A stretch of 64,000 nucleotides of DNA from Mycolicibacterium tokaiense (lineage in GTDB: Bacteria > Actinomycetota > Actinomycetes > Mycobacteriales > Mycobacteriaceae). Below, piece after piece: positions 18,660 through 27,575 of the stretch (the stretch's first letter is position 1; every line of letters begins with the position of its first letter). Both the position numbers and the translations under genes were made by a program. The notes below the pieces were generated by a model that saw only the letters and a program-made list of their open reading frames with translations, was not told the DNA's origin and searched no databases. The DNA is taken from positions 1,116,001 to 1,180,000 of the forward strand of contig NZ_AP022600.1 of assembly GCF_010725885.1 (NCBI RefSeq), read 5' to 3'.

Positions 18660-18681
18660 CTCAACCTACTGGTTGGTTGAG
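18660..18681. promoter_or_regulatory. Candidate TetR-type operator upstream of a thioesterase gene
   Basis: CTCAACC (18660-18666) and GGTTGAG (18675-18681) form a perfect 7-bp dyad spaced by 8 bases, 14 bases before the thioesterase start. The inner CAACCTACTGGTTG shares the pattern CAAYCWRYTGGTTG with a site at 63126-63139 upstream of the TetR gene, so the two may be bound by one regulator. The link is inference. Confidence 0.4.
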
Positions 18682-18694
18682 TGCTGGGAGAGCG

Positions 18695-19177
18695 ATGACG
18701 ACGACGAGCCACGACAGCTTGAGCTTTGTGGTCGAGACGGTGGGTCGACCGGACCCCGCCCGCATGCATCTGTCGGTGTATCCGGTGACCAAGACCATCA
18801 GTTCGCGCTACGCCGACCTCGACCCCAACGGGCACCTGAACAACGTCGCGCTGACGGCGATGCACGAGGACATCCGCGCCACCCTCAACTATCAGATCTT
18901 CCCCCTGGTCCACATTCCGGGCGCGGACACCGTCCGGCTTCTCATCTCGCAGAACGTGGTTCACTTCCTGGCCGAGGCGCACTGGCCGGCGACGATCGAG
19001 GCGGGGATCGGGGTGGCGCGCATCGGGCGCACCTCATTCGTGCTGTCCTCAGCACTGTTCGACGACCAACGCTGCATCAGCCTCAGCGACACGGTCGTGG
19101 TGACCGCACAGGACAGACCCGTGCCGCTGAGCGAGGCCACCCGGTCCGCCCTCGAGGCTCTGCAGCTGCGCGGCTGA
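18695..19177 (+). CDS. Hotdog-fold acyl-CoA thioesterase (4HBT family)
   Basis: This 160-residue single-domain protein has the hotdog signature YADLDPNGHLNNVAL near residues 38-52, typical of 4-hydroxybenzoyl-CoA/acyl-CoA thioesterases; the Asp and the GH-x-NN form the active-site loop. GGGAG lies 5-9 bases before the ATG at 18695, which decides the start over an upstream in-frame codon. The substrate is likely an acyl-CoA or acyl-ACP but is not identifiable. It is convergent with omamB at only 9 bases. Confidence 0.85.
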   Translation: MTTTSHDSLSFVVETVGRPDPARMHLSVYPVTKTISSRYADLDPNGHLNNVALTAMHEDIRATLNYQIFPLVHIPGADTVRLLISQNVVHFLAEAHWPATIEAGIGVARIGRTSFVLSSALFDDQRCISLSDTVVVTAQDRPVPLSEATRSALEALQLRG

Positions 19178-19185
19178 CGCGTCAG
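19174..19185. terminator. Short palindrome at the thioesterase/omamB convergence
   Basis: CTGACGCGTCAG is a perfect 12-bp palindrome that includes the thioesterase stop codon, in the 9-bp gap between convergent genes. It is a possible weak bidirectional terminator; the stem is short and has no loop, so confidence is low. Confidence 0.3.
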
Positions 19186-19186
19186 G

Positions 19187-19873
19187 TCAGGCGCCCACCG
19201 GTGCCACGTCGACCACCAGCCAACGGTCGTCGACCTTGGTGAACGCCACGCGCAGGGCCAACACGGCGCGGCTCTGCTGCTGACCCGGGACGTTCTGGGT
19301 GCCCCGCATCACCACCACCACGCTGGCGACGTCCGGGCCGATGGCCTCGACGCCGGCGGAGATGGTGCGCGCCTGCGCCGAGATGTTGCGCCGCGCAAGG
19401 TCTTCGGTGGCCTGGCCGAAATTCGCCTTGAACGCGTCGGCGGCCTCGGGTGCCATCAGCGCCGCCGCCCGGTCGATCGACGACGACGGGTCCTGCGGTG
19501 AGAACGTCGCCGTCGCCTCGGACACCGCCGTTGCCAGGCGCACCACCTCACCGGAGTCGTCGGTCAGGCCGGCGTCGGCCACGGTCCACTGCGTGTATCC
19601 CACCGCGGTGGCGGCAACCAGGGCCGTCGCGGCGAGCCCGACGATGCCGAGCCGGAGCGCCGGACCGTCGTCGTCGGTGCCCGCAGTCACCCGGTCGCGG
19701 CGCAGCAGGACGTAGTTGACCACCATCGCCTCGACGATCAGCAGGCACAGCATCGCCGCCACGGCCACCCACCACACCGGCCAGCCCAGGAACACCCCGA
19801 TCAACAGGATCGCGGCGATGGTGGCCAGCGGCGCCGCCACGTCGAAAATCACTACCCGCCAGGCGTTCCTCAT
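19187..19873 (-). CDS. omamB: Orphan Mce-associated membrane protein OmamB (Rv0200-like)
   Basis: This 228-residue protein has two or three N-terminal membrane helices (about 8-55 and 73-96) followed by a Mam-like extracytoplasmic domain: an ATFSPQDP helix region, then beta strands ending VVDVAPVGA. Mam/Omam proteins stabilise or assemble Mce transporters; Rv0200 has been named OmamB. It overlaps omamA by four bases. In this window it lies about 27 kb from the mce1 operon it is thought to assist. Confidence 0.82.
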   Translation of the reverse strand: MRNAWRVVIFDVAAPLATIAAILLIGVFLGWPVWWVAVAAMLCLLIVEAMVVNYVLLRRDRVTAGTDDDGPALRLGIVGLAATALVAATAVGYTQWTVADAGLTDDSGEVVRLATAVSEATATFSPQDPSSSIDRAAALMAPEAADAFKANFGQATEDLARRNISAQARTISAGVEAIGPDVASVVVVMRGTQNVPGQQQSRAVLALRVAFTKVDDRWLVVDVAPVGA

Positions 19874-20448
19874 CGCAGGGACTCCAGCCGGGAGATCAGC
19901 AGGCGGTCATCCACGCGGGAGACATCCAGGCGCAGGTTCCACCGCACGGTCTGGGGCTCTCCCCCGGCGTTCTCACTGACCGAGGTGGCCACCACCACCA
20001 CGGTGTCGGTGCGGGTCGCCATCCCCGGCGACAGCGAGGGCTGTTCGGGCGGCGGCCCGCTGCCGGGCTCAGCATCGAGATTGTTGTGCACCTCTTCGAC
20101 GGCCACGGCAAAGATGTCGCCGGTGGTGCTGGAGTTCAGCGCCTGCACAACGTCGCGGTACGGCGCCACGGCGGCGTCGAAGTCAGCGTTGAGTTCGCCG
20201 ACCGTGCCCTCCTGCAGGGTCTGCAGGCTGGGCTCGACATTGCCCGCGTTCATGTTGATCAAGACGCGGGTCCAGTCCGCGGCCGCCTGCATGGCTGCCG
20301 CGCGGTCGCGCAACTCCGTCTGGTCGGCGCGGTGCTGGGTCCAGATCAGCGACATCAGCACCACCGCACCGACGCACAGCAGCCCCAGCACCGCTGAACC
20401 GATGCCGTATCCGGTGATGGACCGAGCCTCGGGCTCCTCGTCGGGCAT
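19870..20448 (-). CDS. omamA: Orphan Mce-associated membrane protein OmamA (Rv0199-like)
   Basis: This 192-residue protein has a short cytoplasmic N-terminus, one membrane helix (about 14-36), then an extracytoplasmic domain with an NMNAGNVEPSLQTLQEGTVG-like helical segment and a C-terminal beta sheet (VRWNLRLDVSRVDD). OmamA is known to stabilise the MceG ATPase and is needed for Mce1 and Mce4 lipid import. It is the first gene of the omamA-omamB pair and divergent from zmp1 across a 67-bp gap. Confidence 0.85.
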   Translation of the reverse strand: MPDEEPEARSITGYGIGSAVLGLLCVGAVVLMSLIWTQHRADQTELRDRAAAMQAAADWTRVLINMNAGNVEPSLQTLQEGTVGELNADFDAAVAPYRDVVQALNSSTTGDIFAVAVEEVHNNLDAEPGSGPPPEQPSLSPGMATRTDTVVVVATSVSENAGGEPQTVRWNLRLDVSRVDDRLLISRLESLR

Positions 20449-20515
20449 GGCGGTGAGGCTACCTGTTCACTCTCAGGCGACTGAGCCACCGCGCGGCGTC
20501 TGGAAGACTGGGGCA

Positions 20516-22501
20516 GTGACGGTAGAAGCTATTCGCTCAGGCATCGACCTGAGCCACGTCGACCCTTCAGCCCGGCCCCAGGACGATCTGTTCGGACACG
20601 TCAACGGCCGCTGGCTCACCGACTACGTGATCCCGGCGGACCGGGCCACCGACGGCGCGTTCCGGTCGCTGTTCGACCGCGCCGAGGAGCAGGTGCGTGA
20701 CCTGATCACCGAAGCCGCCGCCTCGGGCGCGCAGCCCGGTACCGATCAGCAGCGCATCGGCGACCTCTACAACAGCTTCCTCGACGAGGAGGCAGTCGAG
20801 CGCCGCGGTGTGCAACCGCTGCTCGACGAGCTGGCCCAGATCGATGCGGCGGACAGCCCGCAGGCGCTGGCCGCAGTGCTGGGACGCTTGCAGCGCACGG
20901 GCGGAGGCGGCGGTGTCGGGCTCTACATCGACACCGACTCCAAGGACTCCACCCGTTACCTGGTGCATGTCAGCCAGTCCGGTCTCGGCCTGCCCGACGA
21001 GTCCTATTACCGCGACCCGCAGCACCAGACCATCCTGGCGGCGTATCCCGAGCACATCGCCGCGATGTTCGGGCTGGTGTACGGCGCCTCCCCGGTGGAC
21101 TACGCGGCCAGTGCCGCTACCATCGTCGCGCTGGAGACCAAACTGGCTGCGGCGCACTGGGATGTGGTGAAGCGCCGCGACGCCGATCTGACCTACAACC
21201 TGCGCCGGTTCGCCGATCTGGAGACCGAGGCGCCGGGCTTCGACTGGGCCGCGTGGATCGGCGCGCTGGGCACCTCGCCTGACAACGTTGCCGAACTCGT
21301 GGTGCGCCAACCGGATTACCTGACCGCGTTCGCGTCGCTGTGGGCAGCGGAGTCGCTGGAGGACTGGAAGTTGTGGGCCCGCTGGCGGCTGATCACCTCC
21401 AGGGCCGGGTACCTGACCGATGCGCTGGTGGCCGAGAACTTCGCGTTCTACGGCCGCACCTTGAGCGGCACCGAGGCCATCCGCGACCGATGGAAGCGCG
21501 GCGTGTCCCTGGTCGAGAGTCTGCTGGGTGATGTGGTCGGAAAGCTTTATGTGGAGCGGTATTTCCCACCGGAGTCCAAGGCCCGGATGGACGTGCTGGT
21601 GGACAACCTGCGCGAGGCCTACCGGGTGAGCATCAACCAGCTGGAGTGGATGACGCCGGAAACCCGGCGCAAGGCGCTGGCCAAGCTGGACAAGTTCACC
21701 CCGAAGATCGGCTATCCGGCCACCTGGCGGGACTACTCGGGGCTGGTGATCGAGGCCGACGACCTCTACGGCAACTTCCGGCGCGGGTACGAGGTGAGCT
21801 TCGACCGTGAGCTCGCCAAGTTGGGCGGACCGGTGGACCGTGACGAGTGGTTCATGACCCCGCAGACCGTCAACGCCTACTACAACCCGGGCATGAACGA
21901 GATCGTCTTCCCCGCAGGCATTCTGCAGCCGCCGTTCTTCGACGCCGAGGCGGACGACGCCGCCAACTACGGCGGAATCGGGGCCGTGATCGGGCATGAG
22001 ATCGGGCACGGCTTCGACGATCAGGGCGCCAAGTACGACGGCGACGGCAACCTGGTGGACTGGTGGACAGACGCCGACCGCACCGAATTCGGCGCACGCA
22101 CCAAGGCGCTGATCGAACAGTACGAGCAGTTCTCGCCCCGCGATCTCGATGACGCCCACCACGTCAACGGCGCCTTCACCGTCGGTGAGAACATCGGCGA
22201 TCTGGGCGGGCTGTCCATCGCCCTGCTGGCCTACCAGATCTCGCTGGACGGCAAGGAGGCGCCGGTGATCGACGGCCTCACCGGGGTGCAGCGGGTGTTC
22301 TTCGGCTGGGCCCAGGTATGGCGCACCAAATCCCGCGACGCCGAAGCCATTCGGCGCCTGGCCGTGGATCCGCACTCTCCGCCGGAGTTTCGGTGCAACG
22401 GCGTCATCCGCAACATGGACGCCTTCTACGAGGCGTTTGACGTGACCGCCGACGACGCACTGTTCCTGGAGCCCGAGCACCGGGTCCGCATCTGGAACTG
22501 A
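20516..22501 (+). CDS. zmp1: Zinc metalloprotease, M13 neprilysin family
   Basis: This 661-residue M13 endopeptidase is close to Zmp1 (Rv0198c), which modulates inflammasome activation and phagosome maturation in pathogens. It has HEIGH at 494-498 (zinc ligands and catalytic Glu) and ENIGDLGG with the third ligand E558. The substrate-binding NAYYNPGMNEI region and the C-terminal HSPPEFRCN / VRIWN ending are also present. The GTG at 20516 aligns with the M. tuberculosis N-terminus; the frame is open further upstream but crosses omamA. There is no signal peptide, as in Zmp1, so the export route is unclear. Confidence 0.95.
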   Translation: MTVEAIRSGIDLSHVDPSARPQDDLFGHVNGRWLTDYVIPADRATDGAFRSLFDRAEEQVRDLITEAAASGAQPGTDQQRIGDLYNSFLDEEAVERRGVQPLLDELAQIDAADSPQALAAVLGRLQRTGGGGGVGLYIDTDSKDSTRYLVHVSQSGLGLPDESYYRDPQHQTILAAYPEHIAAMFGLVYGASPVDYAASAATIVALETKLAAAHWDVVKRRDADLTYNLRRFADLETEAPGFDWAAWIGALGTSPDNVAELVVRQPDYLTAFASLWAAESLEDWKLWARWRLITSRAGYLTDALVAENFAFYGRTLSGTEAIRDRWKRGVSLVESLLGDVVGKLYVERYFPPESKARMDVLVDNLREAYRVSINQLEWMTPETRRKALAKLDKFTPKIGYPATWRDYSGLVIEADDLYGNFRRGYEVSFDRELAKLGGPVDRDEWFMTPQTVNAYYNPGMNEIVFPAGILQPPFFDAEADDAANYGGIGAVIGHEIGHGFDDQGAKYDGDGNLVDWWTDADRTEFGARTKALIEQYEQFSPRDLDDAHHVNGAFTVGENIGDLGGLSIALLAYQISLDGKEAPVIDGLTGVQRVFFGWAQVWRTKSRDAEAIRRLAVDPHSPPEFRCNGVIRNMDAFYEAFDVTADDALFLEPEHRVRIWN

Positions 22502-22507
22502 TTTTCG

Positions 22508-22565
22508 CGAGCAGACGCGAACTCGGGCTCTGAGAGTTCAGATCACCTGAGTTCGCGTCTGCTCG
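22508..22565. terminator. Bidirectional terminator between zmp1 and the L,D-transpeptidase
   Basis: A perfect 17-bp stem (22508-22524 with 22549-22565) encloses a 24-base loop between converging genes. It is the strongest hairpin in this part of the window. Confidence 0.75.
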
Positions 22566-22571
22566 GCAGTG

Positions 22572-23549
22572 TCAGAACAGCTGCCAGTCCTGGGCGCCGT
22601 CGTTCTGGTCGTAGAGACCGGTGGAGTTCTTCACCACCACCGGGTCGCCGCTGCCGAAGTTGTCGTAGAACCACTGGGCGTCTTCGGCACTGAGGTTGAT
22701 GCAGCCGTGGCTGACGTTTCGGACGCCCTGGTCGGCCTCCGACCACGGTGCGCCGTGCACGAAGATGCCGCTGTTGTCGATGCGCACGGCGTCCTCGACG
22801 TCGATCTTGTAGCCCTCGGCGGCCGAGACCGGCACCCCGTAGGTCGAGGAGTCCATCACGATGTCGGCGAACTTCTCCAACACGTAGTAGGTGCCGTTTT
22901 TGGTCTCGTACCCGGACTTGCCCATCGACACCGGGAAGGTCTTCACCAACTCACCGTCGCGCATGATCTCCATCTGCTTGGTGTCGTTGTCGACGGTGGC
23001 CACCAGCGACTCCCCCACCCGGAAACTCGACTTGGTGCCGGCGGCGTCGATGTTGACGACGGTGCCCTTGGGCCAGAAATCCTGCGGGCGCCAGCGCACC
23101 TGCGAATCGCTGAGCCAGTAGAAGCGGCCTGGAACCGGCGGGTTCGACGAGATGTGGATGGCGTCCTCGGCCATCTGCCGGTTGGCGATGGGCACCGCGA
23201 AGTTGATGATGATCGGTTTGGCCACCCCGACCATGGAGCCGTTGACCGGGTTGAAGGTCGGCGGCCGGAACGGCGGTTCCCCGGTGAAGGGCAGCGGGTT
23301 CTGACCCGCTGCGGTGCCTGTGGTGACACCCGGGGCGCTGGAGGCGGCTCCCGGCATGGGTGCGGCCAGGGGGTCGGCCGCCGGCGCCGGCGCCAACAGG
23401 TTCGGCGGCGGCGGCGGGAACCCGAAGGGTGCGGGCGCGGGGGGCGGCGGTGGCGGGGGTACCGGTTCGGCGGCTGCCGGCGCCGCCGACAACACCATCG
23501 ACGCGGCCACCCCGGCCGTACTCAACATGGCCACCACAGTGCGACGCAT
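22572..23549 (-). CDS. Exported L,D-transpeptidase (Rv0192-like)
   Basis: This 325-residue protein has a signal peptide ending PAAA-EP, a Pro/Ala-rich linker (about 30-95), an Ig-like domain, and a YkuD catalytic domain. The catalytic motif is SHGCINLS with nucleophile Cys283 and His281, plus an upstream IFVHGAPW. It forms 3-3 (mDAP-mDAP) cross-links in peptidoglycan or links proteins to the wall. The ATG at 23549 was preferred because GGAGG lies 7 bases upstream; an ATG 6 bases earlier sits too close to that site. From synteny it matches Rv0192 (Ldt4 group). It is convergent with zmp1. Confidence 0.9.
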   Translation of the reverse strand: MRRTVVAMLSTAGVAASMVLSAAPAAAEPVPPPPPPPAPAPFGFPPPPPNLLAPAPAADPLAAPMPGAASSAPGVTTGTAAGQNPLPFTGEPPFRPPTFNPVNGSMVGVAKPIIINFAVPIANRQMAEDAIHISSNPPVPGRFYWLSDSQVRWRPQDFWPKGTVVNIDAAGTKSSFRVGESLVATVDNDTKQMEIMRDGELVKTFPVSMGKSGYETKNGTYYVLEKFADIVMDSSTYGVPVSAAEGYKIDVEDAVRIDNSGIFVHGAPWSEADQGVRNVSHGCINLSAEDAQWFYDNFGSGDPVVVKNSTGLYDQNDGAQDWQLF

Positions 23550-23704
23550 AGCCATCCCTCCGATCGCTCGAGGACCAGTTTGGCACAGTCCCGTCACCAC
23601 ACTCATCGCCCGCCAGTGGTCAAGTGACACAAATCCCAGCTCAGAGGGCGTGTCAGTGAACTTCCGGGCGCCGCTGCCCGGCCCTGATATGTCAGTCTGG
23701 AGTC

Positions 23705-24004
23705 ATGCTCATTGCTTTCAGCATCAGTCCCACCGGCGGTGACGAGACCGGCGGGGTCAGCGCCGCGGTGGCCGAGGCGGTCCGCGTGGTGCGCGCGTCC
23801 GGGCTGCCCAACGAGACCAACGCGATGTTCACCAACATCGAGGGTGAGTGGGATGAGGTGATGGCCGTGGTCAAACAGGCCGTGGACGCGGTGGCCGCGG
23901 CGTCACCGCGGGTGAGCCTGGTGCTGAAAGCCGACATCCGTCCGGGGTTCACCGGACAGCTGACGGCCAAGGTGGAGCGCCTGGAGCAGCAGCTCGAAGG
24001 TTAG
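23705..24004 (+). CDS. MTH1187/YqgV family thiamine-binding-like protein
   Basis: This 99-residue ferredoxin-like single-domain protein has the UPF0045 pattern: [17 protein letters not shown] at the start, [22 protein letters not shown] in the middle and [10 protein letters not shown] near the end. Family members form tetramers that bind thiamine or a related ligand. It overlaps the convergent ricR gene by four bases at the 3' end. Confidence 0.88.
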   Translation: MLIAFSISPTGGDETGGVSAAVAEAVRVVRASGLPNETNAMFTNIEGEWDEVMAVVKQAVDAVAAASPRVSLVLKADIRPGFTGQLTAKVERLEQQLEG

Positions 24005-24300
24005 CTTCTGACCAGCCGGGCGATTGCCGCCGACGCCTCGGCCAGCTTCTTGTCGGCCTCGACGCCGCCCTCGGCCACCGCGTGGGACACACAGTGGCCC
24101 AGGTGCTCGTCCAGCAGCCCCAGCGCCACCGACTGCAGCGCACTGTTGACCGCGCTGATCTGGGTCAGGACGTCGATGCAGTACTTGTCCTCGTCGATCA
24201 TCTTCGCGATGCCGCGGACCTGACCCTCGATGCGGCGCAGCCGCTTGGCGTAGGCGTCCTTGCTCGGCGAATAGCCGTGCGGTGCGGACTCATCCGTCAT
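24001..24300 (-). CDS. ricR: Copper-sensing repressor RicR (CsoR family)
   Basis: This 99-residue all-helical CsoR-family repressor has Cu(I) ligands at C41, H66 and C70, the same spacing as C36/H61/C65 of CsoR. The sequence ([13 protein letters not shown], then [15 protein letters not shown]) closely matches RicR (Rv0190). The ATG at 24300 overlaps the stop of the DUF305 gene by one base and has GGAGG 6 bases upstream. RicR represses its regulon when copper is low and releases DNA on Cu(I) binding. A palindromic operator upstream of the two-gene operon indicates autoregulation. Confidence 0.95.
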   Translation of the reverse strand: MTDESAPHGYSPSKDAYAKRLRRIEGQVRGIAKMIDEDKYCIDVLTQISAVNSALQSVALGLLDEHLGHCVSHAVAEGGVEADKKLAEASAAIARLVRS

Positions 24301-24920
24301 CAACTACCTCCGAGCATGGTCTTCATCTGGTCGATCTCCGCCTGCTGGCCGTCGATGATGTGCTGCGCCAACGCCTTGGCGTCGGGGTTGGTGCCGTCGG
24401 CCAACTCGGTCTTCGCCATCGCGATGGCACCCTCGTGGTGGGCGATCATCGACTGCAGCCACAGTGTGTCGAATTCGGCGCCCTGCAGCGACTCGAGCCG
24501 GGTCATGGTGGCCGCGTCCACCATCCCCTCCATGCTCGACATGTCGTGGCCCGCGTGCTGGTCGGCGCCCTGGTTCCACTGCACCAGGAAGGCGTTCATG
24601 GTGTTGATCTCGGGCTCCTGGGCCGCCTGGATCTGCTGGGCCAGGGCGGTCAGCTCCGGATTGGTGGAGCGGTCGGGCACCAGGGCGGACAGTTCGACGG
24701 CCTGCTCGTGGTGGGGCACCATCATGGAGGCGAAGGTGACGTCGGCGTCGTTGAACGCGGCGGGCTCGCCGGCGATCACCGGCTCCTGCTCGGTGGACTC
24801 GTGCGAATGATCGGTATGTCCGTCCGAGGCCTGCTCCGAGCTGGTACAGGCGGTCATGAACAGGGCGGCGGCCAGGGCAGCGGTGCCGGCGGCCAGGCGG
24901 GTGGAGGTCCGAACAGTCAT
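24300..24920 (-). CDS. DUF305 copper-associated lipoprotein
   Basis: This 206-residue exported lipoprotein has lipobox LFMTAC (Cys25) and a His-rich segment (DGHTDHSHE) just after the anchor. The DUF305 ferritin-like four-helix core carries Met/His-rich motifs [20 protein letters not shown] and [12 protein letters not shown] that probably bind copper. It is the first gene of an operon with ricR, and the RicR-type palindrome at 24938-24952 lies 18 bases upstream of its start. A role in periplasmic copper buffering is inferred from family, operon and operator. Confidence 0.88.
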   Translation of the reverse strand: MTVRTSTRLAAGTAALAAALFMTACTSSEQASDGHTDHSHESTEQEPVIAGEPAAFNDADVTFASMMVPHHEQAVELSALVPDRSTNPELTALAQQIQAAQEPEINTMNAFLVQWNQGADQHAGHDMSSMEGMVDAATMTRLESLQGAEFDTLWLQSMIAHHEGAIAMAKTELADGTNPDAKALAQHIIDGQQAEIDQMKTMLGGS

Positions 24921-24937
24921 GCCACCACCGTACCTGG

Positions 24938-24952
24938 TACCCCCGAGGGGTA
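24938..24952. promoter_or_regulatory. RicR box in the DUF305-ricR / ilvD divergent region
   Basis: TACCCCCGAGGGGTA is a perfect palindrome with 6-bp arms TACCCC/GGGGTA around CGA. It has the TACCC-N5-GGGTA form known for RicR/CsoR-type operators. It lies between the divergent DUF305 and ilvD starts, so RicR may also influence ilvD. Confidence 0.8.
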
Positions 24953-24988
24953 TCCAAAATTGCCGTGTGCGCAGCCCCGGACGGAATA

Positions 24989-26698
24989 ATGACCGGCATG
25001 CCCTCAGAGACTCCTGACATCAAGCCCCGCAGCCGCGACGTCACCGACGGACTGGAGAAGACCGCCGCGCGCGGCATGCTGCGCGCGGTGGGGATGGGCG
25101 ACGACGACTGGGCCAAGCCCCAGATCGGCGTCGGCTCCTCGTGGAACGAGATCACGCCGTGCAACATGTCGCTGCAGCGACTGGCCCAGTCGGTCAAGGG
25201 CGGGGTCCACGAGGCCGGCGGCTACCCCCTGGAGTTCGGCACCATCTCCGTCTCCGACGGCATCTCGATGGGCCACGAAGGCATGCACTTCTCCCTGGTG
25301 TCGCGTGAGGTGATCGCCGACAGCGTCGAGACCGTCATGCAGGCCGAGCGGATGGACGGGTCGGTCCTGCTGGCCGGCTGCGACAAGTCGATCCCCGGCA
25401 TGCTGATGGCCGCCGCGCGGCTGGACCTGGCCAGCGTCTTCCTCTACAACGGCTCGATCATGCCCGGCGTCGCCCGGCTCACCGACGGCTCGGAGAAGGA
25501 AGTCACCATCATCGACGCCTTCGAAGCTGTCGGTGCGTGCTCCCGTGGGCTGATGTCACGCGAGGACGTCGACATCATCGAGCGCGCCATCTGCCCCGGC
25601 GAAGGTGCCTGCGGCGGCATGTACACCGCCAACACCATGGCTTCGGCGGCCGAGGCGCTGGGGATGTCGTTGCCGGGCAGCGCTTCTCCGGTGGCCGTCG
25701 ACAAGCGCCGCGAGGAGTACGCGCGGCGGTCCGGCGAGGCCGTGGTCGAGATGCTGCGCCGCGGCATCACCGCCCGCGACATCCTCACCAAGGAGGCCTT
25801 CGAGAATGCGATCGCGGTGGTGATGGCCTTCGGCGGCTCCACCAACGCGGTGCTGCATCTGCTGGCCATCGCGTGGGAGGCGGGTGTGAAGCTGGAGTTG
25901 GCCGACTTCACCCGCGTCGGCCAGCGGGTGCCGCACCTGGCTGACGTCAAGCCGTTCGGCGCCTACGTGATGAAGCACGTCGACGAGATCGGCGGGGTGC
26001 CCGTGGTGATGAAGGCGCTGCTGGATGCCGGTCTGCTGCACGGTGATTGCCTGACGGTGACGGGTCAGACGATGGCCGAGAACCTGGCCCACATCGAGCC
26101 GCCGGACCCCGACGGCAAGGTGCTGCGCGCGATGAACAACCCGATCCACCCCACCGGTGGCATCACCATCCTGCACGGTTCGCTGGCCCCCGAGGGTGCG
26201 GTGGTGAAGTCCGCAGGTTTCGATTCCGACGTGTTCGAAGGCACCGCACGGGTTTTCGAGCGAGAGCGCGCCGCGCTGGACGCCCTGGAGGACGGCACCA
26301 TCACCCACGGCGACGTGGTGGTCATCCGCTATGAGGGCCCCAAGGGCGGGCCGGGCATGCGCGAGATGCTGGCCATCACCGGAGCCATCAAGGGCGCCGG
26401 CCTGGGCAAGGACGTACTACTGATGACCGACGGCCGGTTTTCCGGCGGCACCACCGGCCTGTGCGTCGGGCACATCGCTCCCGAAGCCGTCGACGGTGGA
26501 CCCATCGCCTTCGTCCGCGACGGTGACCGCATCCGTCTCGACGTCGCCAACGGCACCCTCGACCTGCTGGTCGACGAGGACGAATTCCAGTCACGCAAGG
26601 CAGGTTTCGAGCCGTTGCCGCCGGTGTACACCAGCGGTGTGCTGGCCAAGTACACCAAGCTGGTGGGCTCGGCGGCCGTCGGCGCGGTGTGTAGCTAG
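24989..26698 (+). CDS. ilvD: Dihydroxy-acid dehydratase
   Basis: This 569-residue Fe-S enzyme converts dihydroxy acids to 2-keto acids in valine, isoleucine and pantothenate synthesis. The IlvD/Edd signatures are present: [11 protein letters not shown] and GACSRG carry cluster cysteines, [16 protein letters not shown] follows, and GRFSGGTTG lies near the C-terminus. The start is uncertain: ATG at 24989 (used here, with GGACGG nearby) or ATG at 24998; a GTG at 24965 is less likely. Its divergent promoter region carries the RicR box. Cluster enzymes of this class are known targets of copper, which may explain the linkage (inference). Confidence 0.95.
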   Translation: MTGMPSETPDIKPRSRDVTDGLEKTAARGMLRAVGMGDDDWAKPQIGVGSSWNEITPCNMSLQRLAQSVKGGVHEAGGYPLEFGTISVSDGISMGHEGMHFSLVSREVIADSVETVMQAERMDGSVLLAGCDKSIPGMLMAAARLDLASVFLYNGSIMPGVARLTDGSEKEVTIIDAFEAVGACSRGLMSREDVDIIERAICPGEGACGGMYTANTMASAAEALGMSLPGSASPVAVDKRREEYARRSGEAVVEMLRRGITARDILTKEAFENAIAVVMAFGGSTNAVLHLLAIAWEAGVKLELADFTRVGQRVPHLADVKPFGAYVMKHVDEIGGVPVVMKALLDAGLLHGDCLTVTGQTMAENLAHIEPPDPDGKVLRAMNNPIHPTGGITILHGSLAPEGAVVKSAGFDSDVFEGTARVFERERAALDALEDGTITHGDVVVIRYEGPKGGPGMREMLAITGAIKGAGLGKDVLLMTDGRFSGGTTGLCVGHIAPEAVDGGPIAFVRDGDRIRLDVANGTLDLLVDEDEFQSRKAGFEPLPPVYTSGVLAKYTKLVGSAAVGAVCS

Positions 26699-26712
26699 CG
26701 GCCGGATTCCAG

Positions 26713-26760
26713 ATCGAACCCAGTCGACGATGTCCGCCGAATCGTTCGACTGAGTTCGAT
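26713..26760. terminator. Hairpin downstream of ilvD
   Basis: Arms 26713-26727 and 26746-26760 pair over 15 bases with one mismatch around an 18-base loop, and weaker pairing continues outward. It lies between the convergent ilvD and PhlG-like genes, so it probably terminates both. Confidence 0.6.
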
Positions 26761-26810
26761 CCGGATTCGTCAATGAGTGGTACCCGTCGATCGCCATCGA
26801 CTCGAGACGG

Positions 26811-27575
26811 TCAGCCTGCGCTGAAACGGTGAAACAGCTCAGGCAGGAAGCCCGCCAGGTGGTTCATTTCCTGCGCGCAGTGCACCAGGAGGTCCCGCGG
26901 GTGGGGTAACTGGCGGGCAGCAATCGGCCGGATCGCACTGTTGACCAGCCGATTGCCCTGTCGCACGCCGATGTACGGTCCGCCCATCCAGAACCTGGAC
27001 CGCATCTCGGCTCCGTCGGCCGTGACGCGGACATGGTGGACGAACCAGCCGATGTCGACGGGCAGTTCGCTCGACCCGAGCCTGGCGCAGACCGCGAGGT
27101 CGTCGGAGGGCCCGAGGCCCAACACGGCGGGTTCGACGAACCGGATGGCGGCCTTGGTGTACGCCGAGCCGAGATACTCCTCGATCAGCGACGTCCGACC
27201 CAACCAGCCGGCGCCGTCGTCGTCGGCCCACCGGGCCGAGACATGAGCCCGTGGGTGCCACAGCTTGTAGCGGCGTGAGTCGCTGCCGTGCCAACCGAAC
27301 CACCAGTCCCACATGGCGGGGGTGACACCGGGCAGGTCGGTACGCACAGCCACGTGGAAGCCACCGCCGCGCAGCTCACCGTAGCCGTTCTCGGTCTGGT
27401 GGTATCCCTGCTCCAGAAGCGTTGCCGCGGCATCGAACTCCAGCAGCGTCTGGTCGGCCTGCGGGCCGTGCTCGAGAGCCGTCACGACATGGCGCGGCAG
27501 TGGCGCCATCTCTGGCCGGAAGTAGCTGCCCCAGGACGTGTCGGCGTCGTTGCCGCGGTAGCCGAGGTAGGTCAT
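26811..27575 (-). CDS. PhlG/DAPG-hydrolase-like C-C bond hydrolase
   Basis: This 254-residue START/Bet v1-like zinc hydrolase is related to 2,4-diacetylphloroglucinol hydrolase. Visible motifs are WDWWFGWH (H96), YKLWHPRAH (H107, H111), a TSLIEEY acidic segment and HCAQE (H232, E236). The H-x3-E spacing matches the zinc ligands known in PhlG. The ATG at 27575 overlaps the flavoprotein's stop (ATGA), so it was preferred to one 15 bases upstream. The enzyme likely removes an acyl group from a phenolic or polyketide-like compound; the actual substrate is unknown. It is the second gene of an operon with the FAD oxidoreductase. Confidence 0.8.
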   Translation of the reverse strand: MTYLGYRGNDADTSWGSYFRPEMAPLPRHVVTALEHGPQADQTLLEFDAAATLLEQGYHQTENGYGELRGGGFHVAVRTDLPGVTPAMWDWWFGWHGSDSRRYKLWHPRAHVSARWADDDGAGWLGRTSLIEEYLGSAYTKAAIRFVEPAVLGLGPSDDLAVCARLGSSELPVDIGWFVHHVRVTADGAEMRSRFWMGGPYIGVRQGNRLVNSAIRPIAARQLPHPRDLLVHCAQEMNHLAGFLPELFHRFSAG

